Source: Maribacter sp. 4G9 (lineage in GTDB: Bacteria > Bacteroidota > Bacteroidia > Flavobacteriales > Flavobacteriaceae). Taken from it: a stretch of DNA of 64,000 bases. Below the pieces are notes generated by a model that was given only the letters and a program-made list of their open reading frames with translations, was not told the origin of the DNA and did no database searches. Below are positions 53,397 to 63,045 of the stretch, in pieces (within the stretch, counting starts at the first letter, position 1; each line of letters begins with the position of its first letter). The stretch is from positions 62,001 through 126,000 of the forward strand of contig NZ_MDGL01000156.1 of NCBI RefSeq assembly GCF_002742265.1, written 5' to 3'. The position numbers and the translations under genes are program-made.

Positions 53397-55415
53397 ATGA
53401 ATCCCTTATTAGAAACCTTCGATACCGCCCCTTTCTCAAAAATAAAAAACGAACATTTTAAACCGGCCTTTCTTCAAGCGATTGAGGATGCACGGGCCGA
53501 AATACGTGCTATTACGAATAATCCGGAGAAGCCTACCTTTGAAAATACCATTGAGGCCCTGGAATTTGCCGGACAGCAATTGGATCGTATTTCCAGTACT
53601 TTTTTTAATCTAAATTCTGCCGAAACCAACGATTCCATTCAGAAAATCGCACAAGAGGTATCACCCCTATTGTCTGAGTTCGGTAACGACATCACCCTAA
53701 ACGAAGCCTTGTTCAAAAGAATAAAGGATGTATATCAAAAAATGGATTCCTTGGACCTGGATGTGGAACAAAGGACCTTATTGGAGAAAAAATACAAAAA
53801 TTTTAGTCGGAACGGCGCCAACCTTCCAGAGGAAAAGAAAAAAAGACTACGGCAGATCGATGCCGAGCTTTCCAAGCTTACACTGAAATTTGGGGAAAAT
53901 GTCCTGGCGGAAACCAACAAATATCAAATGTACCTCACGGATGAAAAGGATTTGGAAGGACTACCCGAAGGTGAAAAGGAAGCCGCGGCCCAGTTAGCAC
54001 TGACAAAAGGAAAAGAGGGAGGTTGGATGATTACGCTGGATTACCCAAGCTATATCCCTTTTATGAAATATGCCAAAAATAGGGAGTTGCGAAAGGAGCT
54101 TTCCATTGCCTTTGGCAGTAAGGCCTTTCATGATGATGCACTTGACAACAAGGAATACGTTCTAAAGATAGCATCTTTACGATTTGAAAGGGCTCAAGTC
54201 TTGGGATATAAGACCCATGCCCATTTTGTCCTCGAGGAACGAATGGCAGAAAGTCCTGAAAAGGTGCACGATTTTCTAAGGGAAATTTTGGAAAAGGCCA
54301 AACCCGCTGCGGAAAGGGAGTTTCAACAGTTGGCGAATTTCGCCAAAAATCTTGATGGTATAGCCGTTTTGGAAAAATGGGACGGCAGTTATTATTCCGA
54401 AAAACTGAAGCAAAAGTTGTTCGATTTGGACGACGAAAAGCTAAAGCCCTATTTCAAACTGGAGAATGTCATTGACGGTGTTTTTAAGGTTGCAGAAAAG
54501 TTGTTCGACCTCAATTTTGAAGAGGTATTCGATATCGACAAATACCATGACGATGTAAAAACGTACAAGGTGTACGATGGGGACGGAAACTTCATTTCCC
54601 TTTTCTATGCCGATTTCCACCCACGACCCGGAAAACGTGGTGGCGCTTGGATGACCTCCTATAAATCCCAATGGAAAAAGAATGGTGAAAATGTGCGTCC
54701 GCATATAAGTAATGTGTGCAACTTTACACCTTCCACCAAAAGCAAACCTTCCCTATTAACGTTCAATGAGGTGACGACCTTGTTCCATGAATTCGGACAT
54801 GGTCTGCACGGGATGTTGGCGGACACCAAATACCCTAGCCTTTCAGGAACCTCCGTCTACTGGGACTTTGTGGAACTGCCTAGTCAGGTAATGGAAAATT
54901 GGTGCTATGAAAAAGAAGCTTTGGAGTTATTTGCAAAACATTACGAAACCGGGGAGGTAATTCCCATGGAACTGATTACCAAAATAAAGGAATCCGCAAC
55001 CTTTCAGGAGGGTATGCAGACCTTGAGACAACTAAGTTTCGGTATGTTGGATATGTCCTGGCATGGAGTAGACCCTAGCAATATCACCGATGTAAAAAAA
55101 CACGAGGACGAGGCTTTTGAAGGCACAAAACTATATCCAGATACGCCCGAGACCTGCATGAGCACATCGTTCTCCCACATCTTTCAAGGCGGATATTCCT
55201 CTGGTTACTACAGTTACAAATGGGCCGAGGTCCTCGATGCCGATGCGTTTGCCTACTTTAAGGAACAAGGAATTTTCAATAAAGAAGTGGCCAATAAATT
55301 TAGGGAGCATGTCCTATCAAAGGGCGGAACGGAAAACCCTATGGTCCTCTATAAGCGTTTCCGGGGAGCGGAGCCCAAAGTTGAGGCCCTTCTGGAGAGG
55401 GCCGGATTACTATAA
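53397..55415 (+). CDS. M3-family oligopeptidase (Dcp/OpdA-like)
   Basis: Zinc metallopeptidase (672 aa) of the thimet family that degrades peptides, probably in the cytoplasm since no signal peptide is seen. The active site is LFHEFGHGLHGMLAD (HExxH), with a downstream region FVELPSQVMENWCYEKEAL carrying the third ligand Glu. The C-terminal FSHIFQGGYSSGYYSYKWAEVLDADAF motif is family-typical. The start at the ATG at 53397 gives MNPLLETFDTAPFSKIKNEH, which fits the family; the frame is open upstream only back into the heptanucleotide tract. Confidence 0.93.
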   Translation: MNPLLETFDTAPFSKIKNEHFKPAFLQAIEDARAEIRAITNNPEKPTFENTIEALEFAGQQLDRISSTFFNLNSAETNDSIQKIAQEVSPLLSEFGNDITLNEALFKRIKDVYQKMDSLDLDVEQRTLLEKKYKNFSRNGANLPEEKKKRLRQIDAELSKLTLKFGENVLAETNKYQMYLTDEKDLEGLPEGEKEAAAQLALTKGKEGGWMITLDYPSYIPFMKYAKNRELRKELSIAFGSKAFHDDALDNKEYVLKIASLRFERAQVLGYKTHAHFVLEERMAESPEKVHDFLREILEKAKPAAEREFQQLANFAKNLDGIAVLEKWDGSYYSEKLKQKLFDLDDEKLKPYFKLENVIDGVFKVAEKLFDLNFEEVFDIDKYHDDVKTYKVYDGDGNFISLFYADFHPRPGKRGGAWMTSYKSQWKKNGENVRPHISNVCNFTPSTKSKPSLLTFNEVTTLFHEFGHGLHGMLADTKYPSLSGTSVYWDFVELPSQVMENWCYEKEALELFAKHYETGEVIPMELITKIKESATFQEGMQTLRQLSFGMLDMSWHGVDPSNITDVKKHEDEAFEGTKLYPDTPETCMSTSFSHIFQGGYSSGYYSYKWAEVLDADAFAYFKEQGIFNKEVANKFREHVLSKGGTENPMVLYKRFRGAEPKVEALLERAGLL

Positions 55416-55487
55416 ATATATTTTGGAAGATCAGGCCCTAACAATTTTCAAAAGCAACAATACACAACATTTTTAAAACGGTTGACC

Positions 55488-55503
55488 ACATAAAATTTTA
55501 TGT
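55488..55503. repeat. 16-bp perfect palindrome upstream of metalloprotease gene
   Basis: ACATAAAATTTTATGT, 52 bp before the ATG of the metzincin-like lipoprotein gene. Possible operator; AT-rich sequence makes a chance origin plausible. Confidence 0.35.
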
Positions 55504-55555
55504 ACGGGAAGATGAGACTACTTTGTGGGCTTAAACCGCAAACCATTGGTCACAG

Positions 55556-56560
55556 ATGAAAAAAATCAGCTTTGTTATTTCCATTTTACTTTTAGCTTCA
55601 TGTAGCAAGGATTCCTCTACCACACCAGAAGAAAACGGCAACAGTTTGCCATCAATCACTTTAAAATCCTTTAGCGTTGAAGAACATGCTCCTGCCGGAA
55701 CTTCCATAGGATCCGTATCGTCAACGGACGCGGATGGCGATACGCTAACCTTTACCATGGAATCCCAAAATGGCCTGGACATTAACGAGGTAACCGGCGA
55801 AATTACCATTGGGGCCGGGATGGTATTGGACTTTGAAGAAATTCAAAGCCTTCCGTTCACCGTATCAGTATTCGATGGAAAATCTATTGTTGAGCAGTCA
55901 TTTGATCTCACCATAAACAATATTGACGAGTATGCACTGCTTACCGCCGCAGAAAAGGAATTCATTGACTATTTTCAATATTTGACCCTTTGGAAGGCCC
56001 CTACCCATGGAACACCTTTGGAATTTTCAAGCCGATGGACCGAACCTATCAAACTCTATCTGGACGGAAATTTCAACAATGAATTTAGGTCCAATGTGGT
56101 AGTAGCCTTAGGAGAATACAATGAAATATTCCAAAATAGTGATTTTAGCGTATCCTTGGTCGAAACCTTGGAGGAGTCCAATGCACATCTGTTCTTTGGA
56201 CAAACGTCTGATGTTGAGACAGTTTGGCCCGATATGTTCGAAATCATAAATGGGGGAACCTATTCCGGATATGCAATGACATCCAACAATGCATCGGTCC
56301 TTAGCAATGCCAGATTGTGGATATCCAACCCCGCAACGGTCCTGTTCAAGCACGAGTTAGGACACGTTCTCGGCTTTGGACATTCCGATAAATGTGAGGC
56401 TGAAAAAAGCTTTTTATGTTCCAGCATCGCCTTGGATAACGACTTTTTGGAGGATGAAAAGGACATCATGGGATTTGCGTACGACAATGAATTCCCTGCT
56501 GGTTTAGCCGCAGAAGATATCCAGCTATACGTGGCCAATTTAATCTACCTATCAAAATAG
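55556..56560 (+). CDS. Metzincin-like lipoprotein with cadherin-like domain
   Basis: A 334-aa lipoprotein (MKKISFVISILLLASCSKD, lipid-modified Cys16). Residues 33-125 look like a cadherin/PKD-like repeat (HAPAGTSIGSVSSTDADGDT, SLPFTVSVFDGKSIVEQ). The C-terminal protease domain (about 130-334) has KHELGHVLGFGH (His266, Glu267, His270, His276) and a Met-turn candidate DIMGF (Met304), the metzincin pattern. It probably acts at the cell surface. Flanked by a cytoplasmic peptidase and a convergent rhodanese gene. Precise family not named. Confidence 0.82.
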   Translation: MKKISFVISILLLASCSKDSSTTPEENGNSLPSITLKSFSVEEHAPAGTSIGSVSSTDADGDTLTFTMESQNGLDINEVTGEITIGAGMVLDFEEIQSLPFTVSVFDGKSIVEQSFDLTINNIDEYALLTAAEKEFIDYFQYLTLWKAPTHGTPLEFSSRWTEPIKLYLDGNFNNEFRSNVVVALGEYNEIFQNSDFSVSLVETLEESNAHLFFGQTSDVETVWPDMFEIINGGTYSGYAMTSNNASVLSNARLWISNPATVLFKHELGHVLGFGHSDKCEAEKSFLCSSIALDNDFLEDEKDIMGFAYDNEFPAGLAAEDIQLYVANLIYLSK

Positions 56561-56704
56561 GAATGCATCTCATTTAGACATTGACAATCCTTTGTCCAAA
56601 AGTCATTGGCTACCCTTGGAAGCTATTGGATAAATGGCTTTGAAGTGACCAGGATTTAAAAACACCAAGTATTGGGATTTTGATATCTCCCCCACAACCC
56701 CATT

Positions 56705-57067
56705 TTATTTTTTTTGTTTGTAAGCATCATACCCACCTTCAAGGTTGACTACATTTTTATACCCCAAGGATTGTAATTTTTGTTGCGCCTTGGCACTCCT
56801 GCCACCAACCTTACAATACACATAAATGATTTCATCCTTGTCGATTCCCTCCACCTGTTGGGCAAAATCAGTATCGAACCAATTAATGTTCAAAGAGTTG
56901 TCAAGATGGCCTTGGGCATATTCCTCTGGAGTGCGTACATCCAACAAGACTACATTTTTTAACTCATCCGCAGATACACTGGTAATGGGCCTTGAGGTAG
57001 GTGTCTGTGTTTGGGCACAGGATAGGTTCAAAAGCAGGGAAAGGAGTAAAATCATTGGATACTTCAT
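56705..57067 (-). CDS. Rhodanese-domain lipoprotein
   Basis: A 120-aa single rhodanese domain behind an export signal (MKYPMILLLSLLLNLSCAQ; Cys17 in lipobox NLSC). Domain motifs are VVLLDVRTPEEYAQGHLDNS and the active loop YCKVGGRSAKA with Cys85. Predicted sulfur-transfer or thiol-related function in the periplasm or at the outer membrane; the substrate is unknown. Confidence 0.88.
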   Translation of the reverse strand: MKYPMILLLSLLLNLSCAQTQTPTSRPITSVSADELKNVVLLDVRTPEEYAQGHLDNSLNINWFDTDFAQQVEGIDKDEIIYVYCKVGGRSAKAQQKLQSLGYKNVVNLEGGYDAYKQKK

Positions 57068-57240
57068 GACGTTTTATTTTTTAATGAACTGGCAACAGAC
57101 CCTAAAAATTACTTATAAATACGGATTTGTAAGCTAAGATGCCTTGCACCAAAAATACATTAATTTCCATTTTAAGTAAAATATATACTGGATATAAGCC
57201 GTAATGGAAAATTCTATTACTTTTACAACAACGATGAACA

Positions 57241-57801
57241 ATGGCAGAAAATCAACTACATCCTAATTCCTGGGTAGACCAGTATGCCGATTACCTATTC
57301 AACTACGCCATAGGCAAGGTAAGTGATGTAGAAATCGCCAAAGATTTGGTTTCGGAGACCTTTTTGGCAGGTTTAAAATCGGCCAAGAACTACAAAGGCG
57401 AAGCAGCTGAACGTACTTGGTTGATAGCGATCCTCAAACGTAAGGTCATAGACTACTATCGTAAATCCAACTCCAAAAAGGGAAAGGCGGAGGTCCGCAT
57501 GAATTTTAGCTACCATGATGAAAACGAAGGGGATTGGCTAGAAGAAAAAGTGGCGGACCCCAATGGTAATTTGGGAAGCGAAACCATAGAAAACGAAGAA
57601 CTGGGCCTTGCCCTACAGCTTTGTATCGACAGGCTTCCCCAAAAACAATCACAGGTATTTACCATGAAGACCATTCAAGGCATTCCTACGGAAGAAATTT
57701 GTAATGAATTGGGAATTAACCCGTCTAATCTGTGGGTAATGATTCATAGAGCCAGAACGGCCTTAATGGAATGTTTAAATCAAAAATGGTTCAACGCATG
57801 A
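57241..57801 (+). CDS. ECF-type RNA polymerase sigma factor
   Basis: Sigma-70 family group IV factor (186 aa). Region 2 spans about 12-80 (ADYLFNYAIGKVSDVEIAKD, GEAAERTWLIAILKRKVIDY) and region 4 about 125-180 (LCIDRLPQKQSQVFTMK, TEEICNELGINPSNLWVMIH, RARTALMECL). Coupled by ATGA to a zinc anti-sigma gene. The start ATG GCA GAA at 57241 follows a nearby out-of-frame ATG. The regulon is unknown. Confidence 0.92.
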   Translation: MAENQLHPNSWVDQYADYLFNYAIGKVSDVEIAKDLVSETFLAGLKSAKNYKGEAAERTWLIAILKRKVIDYYRKSNSKKGKAEVRMNFSYHDENEGDWLEEKVADPNGNLGSETIENEELGLALQLCIDRLPQKQSQVFTMKTIQGIPTEEICNELGINPSNLWVMIHRARTALMECLNQKWFNA

Positions 57802-58025
57802 TCTCTTGTGAAAAAGCGGCGGATATTTGTACAAAGGCTCAATACAATGAGGCTACCTTTGTGGAACGGCTTAAATTAAAATTCCATCTTATCTATTGTA
57901 AGGTATGTGCTGCTTACGCGAAGCAGAATACAAAACTTACCTCCCTTTGCAGCAAGGCAAATCTTCATTCCTTTTCAAAAATGGAAAAGGAGAAAATGAA
58001 GGAGCGTATCAGGAGGCATGCCTAA
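57798..58025 (+). CDS. Small zinc anti-sigma factor
   Basis: A 75-aa protein from the ATG that overlaps the sigma stop (ATGA at 57798-57801); longer in-frame starts exist at 57771 and 57786 but lie inside the sigma gene. The zinc anti-sigma motif HLIYCKVC (His30-x3-Cys34-x2-Cys37) is present after MISCEKAADICTKAQYNEAT. No transmembrane segment, so it is a soluble anti-sigma, plausibly redox or metal sensitive. Its stop interlocks with the convergent UbiA-like gene. Confidence 0.85.
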   Translation: MISCEKAADICTKAQYNEATFVERLKLKFHLIYCKVCAAYAKQNTKLTSLCSKANLHSFSKMEKEKMKERIRRHA

Positions 58026-58846
58026 AACAATTCGAGACACAGAGCGAGAACAATATACCAGGCTATCGGGATAGCTTCCACCCAAAAAGAAGCGAAATAT
58101 TTACCCTGCTTTTTACCAAATGAAAACATCATTATTGTAAGACCTAGGAAAAGTAGGGTCTTTACAAGGAGTTCAGCTTCCTGTAAATCATCCTTCATAA
58201 ACGTTGCCGTATAAAAAAGGAACACAAATATTGCCCCTATAATTTTTGTCCAAAGTACCCCAAACCGCTGTGGAAGAGTCCTGAGATCAGGATCATCATA
58301 CGCGAGGTCCCTTATCTCAAAGGGAACCAACAAAGCTAGGACGAAAAAAAATCGTTGAATGGTTTCCACCCAAATATCCCAAGAAATGGATTTGAATGAA
58401 CCCAATGCCGGAAGCACGACCGTTGCCCCGGCCCAGACCATGGCTACCATAAAAATTTTTAGTCCTCCTAAATTCCGAAGGTTTTTAGCATTTGGCAAGA
58501 CGGGTATTGCATAGAGCCCTGTTATAAAAATCAGGATAAGGATTCCCAACCAAATATCACTATTAAGGAAATAAGCATGATAACTCCCAATGAGAGCGGC
58601 TAAAAAACTAATTATCTGAATATTCTTTTGATATGGGGACGCCACTATTATATACTTTTTGGCTTCCACCCCGTATTTTATAAAGTTGTAACAAGCTATG
58701 GTGCCAAAAAAAAGAAACCAGGCCAAATGTTCGTCCTTTTGAAAATCGAAAGTTTTGATGGTAACATGGGTCAATGCAAATACACTCCACGAAACATGGA
58801 TGCTTGCATTGATATAGAAATCAAAAAGGCGCTGAAGTTTCCCCAT
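58022..58846 (-). CDS. UbiA-like integral membrane protein
   Basis: A 274-aa protein with about eight transmembrane segments in an arrangement like UbiA prenyltransferases. The second Asp-rich region is FEIRDLAYDDPDLRTLPQRF, close to the family DxxxD-type motif. The first motif (normally NDxxD) is replaced by ACYNFIKYG, leaving only Asn. It may be a prenyltransferase with altered substrate or a non-catalytic homologue. Divergent from gcvP and convergent with the anti-sigma gene. Confidence 0.7.
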   Translation of the reverse strand: MGKLQRLFDFYINASIHVSWSVFALTHVTIKTFDFQKDEHLAWFLFFGTIACYNFIKYGVEAKKYIIVASPYQKNIQIISFLAALIGSYHAYFLNSDIWLGILILIFITGLYAIPVLPNAKNLRNLGGLKIFMVAMVWAGATVVLPALGSFKSISWDIWVETIQRFFFVLALLVPFEIRDLAYDDPDLRTLPQRFGVLWTKIIGAIFVFLFYTATFMKDDLQEAELLVKTLLFLGLTIMMFSFGKKQGKYFASFWVEAIPIAWYIVLALCLELF

Positions 58847-58972
58847 AAAACAAATGTACCCAAACTGTTTATAACCCCGGTTTTCGGTTAAAAACTTTCC
58901 TAAGGAAGCCGGTACACAACTGTTTTTTGATATAATTAATCCCTAATTTTGCACGACTAATTTTTTCAAATC

Positions 58973-61822
58973 ATGAAGACTGACGTGTTTGCATCCCGCC
59001 ATATTGGTATACGAGAAGAGGACCTTGACCATATGCTCAAAACTATTTCTGTAGATAGTTTGGATCAATTGATATTTGAAACCATTCCCGATGATATTCG
59101 GCTTAAAAATACGTTGGATTTGGGTGCTCCAATGAGCGAGCATAAATTTTTGGCCCATTTGGAGGAACTTTCAAAAAAGAACAAGGTTTTTCGTTCCTAT
59201 ATTGGCTTGGGATATCATGAGAGCCTAACACCGTCCGTCATTAAAAGGAATATCCTTGAAAACCCTGGTTGGTACACCGCCTATACGCCCTATCAAGCGG
59301 AAATTGCCCAAGGTAGATTGGAAGCCCTTTTAAACTTTCAAACGGTTATTTCAGACCTAACTGGCATGGAACTCGCCAATGCGTCCCTTTTGGATGAAAG
59401 TACGGCAGCGGCAGAGGCCATGACAATGCTTTTTGAAGTGAGAACCAGGGAGCAGAAAAAAAACGATGTCAAAAAGTTCTTTGTTTCGGAAGAGGTATTG
59501 CCGCAAACAATGGCGCTATTGGAAACCCGGGCCAATCCTTTGGGCATAAAATTGGTCATTGGCAATCATGAGGAATTTACTTTTGACGATACATTTTACG
59601 GTGCATTGCTTCAATATCCCGGTAAATTCGGTCAGGTTCATGACTACAAGGGCTTCGTGCTCAAGGCCAAGGAAAAGGATATTAAAATAGCGGTTGCCGC
59701 GGATATTTTAAGCTTGGCCCTTCTGACCCCTCCTGGTGAATTTGGGGCGGACGTGGTCGTTGGCACCACGCAAAGATTCGGTATCCCCCTAGGATATGGT
59801 GGCCCCCATGCAGCGTTTTTCGCCACCCGCGAAGAATACAAACGAAATATTCCCGGAAGAATTATTGGGGTAACCAAGGATCGGGACGATAGACCTGCTT
59901 TGAGAATGGCCCTTCAAACCAGGGAACAACATATAAAAAGGGACAAGGCAACCTCAAATATTTGCACGGCACAAGTACTATTGGCCGTTATGGCCGGCAT
60001 GTATGCCGTATATCATGGTCCTAGAGGGCTAAAATATATCGCGCAAAAAGTACATACCACGGCATTTACTTTGGCCGATTCCCTCGAAAAGCTTGGATAT
60101 TATCAAAGCAATACTGCCTACTTCGATACCGTTCAAGTAAAGGCAAGCGCCAACATAATACGCACCATTGCGGAACGCGAAGAGGTGAACCTTTTATACC
60201 CTAGTTCTGATTCCGTTGTTATTGCAGTAAACGAGGCGACCTCCATAAAGGACCTGAACCAAATCATTGGTATCTTCTCCGAGGCCATGGATAAGGAAAC
60301 GACCCAAGTCACACAACTTTTGGACCATTCGTCCATTCCTCAAAATATCCAAAGAACGTCTTCCTATCTTGAAAACAAGGTATTCAATAGCTATCATTCC
60401 GAAACGGAACTGATGCGATATATCAAAAAATTGGAACGCAAGGATCTGTCCCTTAACCATAGCATGATATCCTTGGGAAGTTGTACCATGAAATTGAACG
60501 CAGCCTCTGAAATGTTGCCCCTTAGCAATGGCAACTGGGGAAATATACATCCGTTCGTACCTGTGGAACAGGCAGAAGGCTATCAAATTGTATTGAGGGA
60601 GTTGGCGAAGGATTTGACGACCATTACAGGCTTTGCGGGTACTTCCTTACAGCCAAATTCCGGCGCCCAGGGGGAATATGCGGGTTTAATGGTCATACGG
60701 GCCTATCATGAGGCCAATGGTGAAGGACATAGGGATATTTGCCTGATTCCTGCCTCCGCCCATGGAACCAATCCTGCTTCCGCCGTAATGGCGGGAATGA
60801 AGGTGGTTGTGACCAAAACGGACGATAAAGGCAATATTGACGTGGAGGACTTGGAAGAAAAGGTAAAAACACAGGCCGATAATCTTTCGGCCTTAATGGT
60901 AACCTATCCTTCTACCCATGGGGTGTTCGAATCCTCCATAAGAAAAATAACGAAATTGATTCATGACCATGGAGGTCAAGTCTACATGGACGGGGCCAAC
61001 ATGAACGCACAAGTGGGATTGACCAATCCTGCTACCATAGGTGCGGATGTTTGTCATCTTAATTTACACAAAACTTTTGCCATTCCACATGGTGGCGGGG
61101 GACCTGGAGTAGGCCCAATATGTGTCGCCCCGCAATTGGTCCCATTTTTACCTGGCAACCCGGTCATCAAAACAGGCGGTGAAAAAGCCATTTCGGCCAT
61201 CTCTGCGGCTCCTTGGGGCAGTTCCCTGGCCTGTCTTATTTCCTATGGCTACATCAAAATGTTGGGACAAGAAGGATTGACGAATTCCACTAAAATTGCC
61301 ATCCTCAATGCCAATTATATCAAACATCGGTTAAGTGGAAAATATGATGTTCTTTATACGGGGGAAAAAGGAAGGGCCGCCCATGAGATGATCATCGATT
61401 GCAGACCCTTTAAACAACATGGTATCGAAGTAACGGATATTGCCAAAAGACTTATGGATTATGGTTTCCATGCGCCAACGGTTTCATTCCCGGTGGCAGG
61501 TACTTTGATGATCGAACCTACCGAAAGTGAAAGTTTGGAGGAATTAGATCGTTTTTGCGATGCCATGCTCTCCATTCGTAAGGAAATCGATGTTGCACAG
61601 GAGGACAATCCTAACAACGTATTAAAAAATGCGCCACATACCCTGCGGATGGTCACAAGCGATACTTGGGATTTTCCGTATTCAAGACAACAGGCTGCAT
61701 TTCCGTTGCCCTATGTTGGCGATAACAAATTCTGGCCTGCGGTCCGCAGGGTGGACGATGCTTATGGAGACCGTAATTTAATTTGCACGTGCGCTCCCAT
61801 TGAAGCCTATGCAGAAGCCTAA
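58973..61822 (+). CDS. gcvP: Glycine dehydrogenase (P-protein of glycine cleavage)
   Basis: PLP-dependent glycine decarboxylase of the glycine cleavage system (949 aa, fused alpha-beta form). The N-terminal half includes [19 protein letters not shown] and the C-terminal half carries the PLP lysine in [17 protein letters not shown] (Lys700). SHGTNPAS-like [15 protein letters not shown] is present. It hands the aminomethyl group to GcvH, which is not in the window. A TAATTTTG box (58944-58951) lies 21 bp upstream and may be its promoter. Confidence 0.97.
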   Translation: MKTDVFASRHIGIREEDLDHMLKTISVDSLDQLIFETIPDDIRLKNTLDLGAPMSEHKFLAHLEELSKKNKVFRSYIGLGYHESLTPSVIKRNILENPGWYTAYTPYQAEIAQGRLEALLNFQTVISDLTGMELANASLLDESTAAAEAMTMLFEVRTREQKKNDVKKFFVSEEVLPQTMALLETRANPLGIKLVIGNHEEFTFDDTFYGALLQYPGKFGQVHDYKGFVLKAKEKDIKIAVAADILSLALLTPPGEFGADVVVGTTQRFGIPLGYGGPHAAFFATREEYKRNIPGRIIGVTKDRDDRPALRMALQTREQHIKRDKATSNICTAQVLLAVMAGMYAVYHGPRGLKYIAQKVHTTAFTLADSLEKLGYYQSNTAYFDTVQVKASANIIRTIAEREEVNLLYPSSDSVVIAVNEATSIKDLNQIIGIFSEAMDKETTQVTQLLDHSSIPQNIQRTSSYLENKVFNSYHSETELMRYIKKLERKDLSLNHSMISLGSCTMKLNAASEMLPLSNGNWGNIHPFVPVEQAEGYQIVLRELAKDLTTITGFAGTSLQPNSGAQGEYAGLMVIRAYHEANGEGHRDICLIPASAHGTNPASAVMAGMKVVVTKTDDKGNIDVEDLEEKVKTQADNLSALMVTYPSTHGVFESSIRKITKLIHDHGGQVYMDGANMNAQVGLTNPATIGADVCHLNLHKTFAIPHGGGGPGVGPICVAPQLVPFLPGNPVIKTGGEKAISAISAAPWGSSLACLISYGYIKMLGQEGLTNSTKIAILNANYIKHRLSGKYDVLYTGEKGRAAHEMIIDCRPFKQHGIEVTDIAKRLMDYGFHAPTVSFPVAGTLMIEPTESESLEELDRFCDAMLSIRKEIDVAQEDNPNNVLKNAPHTLRMVTSDTWDFPYSRQQAAFPLPYVGDNKFWPAVRRVDDAYGDRNLICTCAPIEAYAEA

Positions 61823-61834
61823 AAACGTAGCCCA

Positions 61835-61858
61835 AAACCAGCAAAACAGGACTGGTTT
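61835..61858 (+). terminator. Weak terminator-like hairpin after gcvP
   Basis: AAACCAG, a 10-nt loop, CTGGTTT, then AGGTTTT. A 7-bp stem 12 bp past the gcvP stop; the T-run is short. Confidence 0.45.
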
Positions 61859-61917
61859 AGGTTTTAACAAAAATTAATGCCCCTCGTGATTTAAAGATTT
61901 TTGGGGTCTGAACATCG

Positions 61918-61949
61918 TAAAGCTTATTATGCGCGCATAATAAGCTTTA
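61918..61949. repeat. 32-bp perfect palindrome between gcvP and the ketosynthase gene
   Basis: A continuous, loopless palindrome centred at GCGC (61933/61934), with arms TAAAGCTTATTATGCG and its complement. It starts 96 bp after gcvP and ends 39 bp before the next ATG. It could serve as a bidirectional terminator (TTTATGTTTT follows on the plus strand) or as an operator for a dimeric regulator. Confidence 0.85.
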
Positions 61950-61988
61950 TGTTTTGAAGTACCTTTTAAAAAAAATCCAATAACATAA

Positions 61989-63044
61989 ATGGGCGTTAGT
62001 ATCATAGGTACAGGGAGTTATATACCCGAAAACCAAGTAAAGAATATAGCATTCTCCAAGCAGGAATTTCTGAACAGTGACGGAAGTCCTTTCCAAGCTA
62101 CCAATGAGGTCATTATAGAAAAATTTAGAGCCATTACCGGAATCAATGAAAGACGATATGTTGGTAAGGATTTGAATACATCGGATATCGCGTTTTTCGC
62201 CGCTGAAAATGCAATATTGGATGCAAACATAGACAGGGAGGATATTGATTATATCATTCTTGCCCATAATTTTGGCGATGTTTCCTGGGGCAGTTCCCAA
62301 GGAGACACATTGCCTAGTCTTGCCTCACGAGTCAAAAACAAACTTAGGATAAAGAATCCAAAATGCGTTGCCTATGATATCCTATTTGGATGCCCAGGCT
62401 GGATAGAGGGTGTTATTCAGGGACATGCCTTTATAAAAAGTGGCATTGCAAAAAAATGCTTGGTCATAGGTGCGGAAACCTTGTCCAGAATAGTAGACCC
62501 CTATGATAGGGATTCCATGATATATGCCGATGGTGCAGGTGCGGTCATCATTGAGCTTACCAATGACAGTAACGGCATCCTTGCACATAATAGCGCGTCA
62601 TATACCTATGAGGAGGCCTATTTCCTATTTTACGGAAAAAGCTACCATAAGACACAAGAGGAAACGAGATACATTAAAATGCTTGGGAGAAAGATTTATG
62701 AATTTGCCGTAACCCATGTTCCCAAGGCAATGGCCGCCTGTTTGGAGAAAAGTGGCATAGATATTACGGAGGTAAAAAAAATTCTTATCCATCAAGCCAA
62801 TGAAAAGATGGACGAGGCCATCATCTCAAGGTTTTATGCACTTTACCATATGGATGTTCCAAAACATTGCATGCCTATGACGATTGGAGAGTTTGGAAAT
62901 AGCTCGGTAGCAACCATTCCAACATTATTGGATTGCCTGTTAAAGGGAAAAATTGAAAATCATAACTTGACAAAAGGCGATGTTGTTATCTTTGCAAGTG
63001 TTGGTGCGGGAATGAACATCAACGCCATGGTATATAAACTTTGA
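61989..63044 (+). CDS. 3-oxoacyl-ACP synthase III-family ketosynthase
   Basis: FabH-fold condensing enzyme (351 aa). The catalytic residues are Cys135 (LFGCPGWIEG, unlike the AACAGF of housekeeping FabH), His268 (LIHQANEKMDE) and Asn304 (EFGNSSVATIP). The N-terminus VSIIGTGSYIPENQVKN is typical. The altered Cys environment and the following methyltransferase and glycosyltransferase suggest a specialised pathway rather than general fatty-acid initiation (inference). The next gene begins 1 bp after its stop. Confidence 0.9.
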   Translation: MGVSIIGTGSYIPENQVKNIAFSKQEFLNSDGSPFQATNEVIIEKFRAITGINERRYVGKDLNTSDIAFFAAENAILDANIDREDIDYIILAHNFGDVSWGSSQGDTLPSLASRVKNKLRIKNPKCVAYDILFGCPGWIEGVIQGHAFIKSGIAKKCLVIGAETLSRIVDPYDRDSMIYADGAGAVIIELTNDSNGILAHNSASYTYEEAYFLFYGKSYHKTQEETRYIKMLGRKIYEFAVTHVPKAMAACLEKSGIDITEVKKILIHQANEKMDEAIISRFYALYHMDVPKHCMPMTIGEFGNSSVATIPTLLDCLLKGKIENHNLTKGDVVIFASVGAGMNINAMVYKL

Positions 63045-63045
63045 A

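Noticed and set aside
57771-57797. Longer anti-sigma start inside the sigma gene
   Set aside because: The ATGA overlap at 57798 is the typical coupled start and gives a family-like N-terminus.
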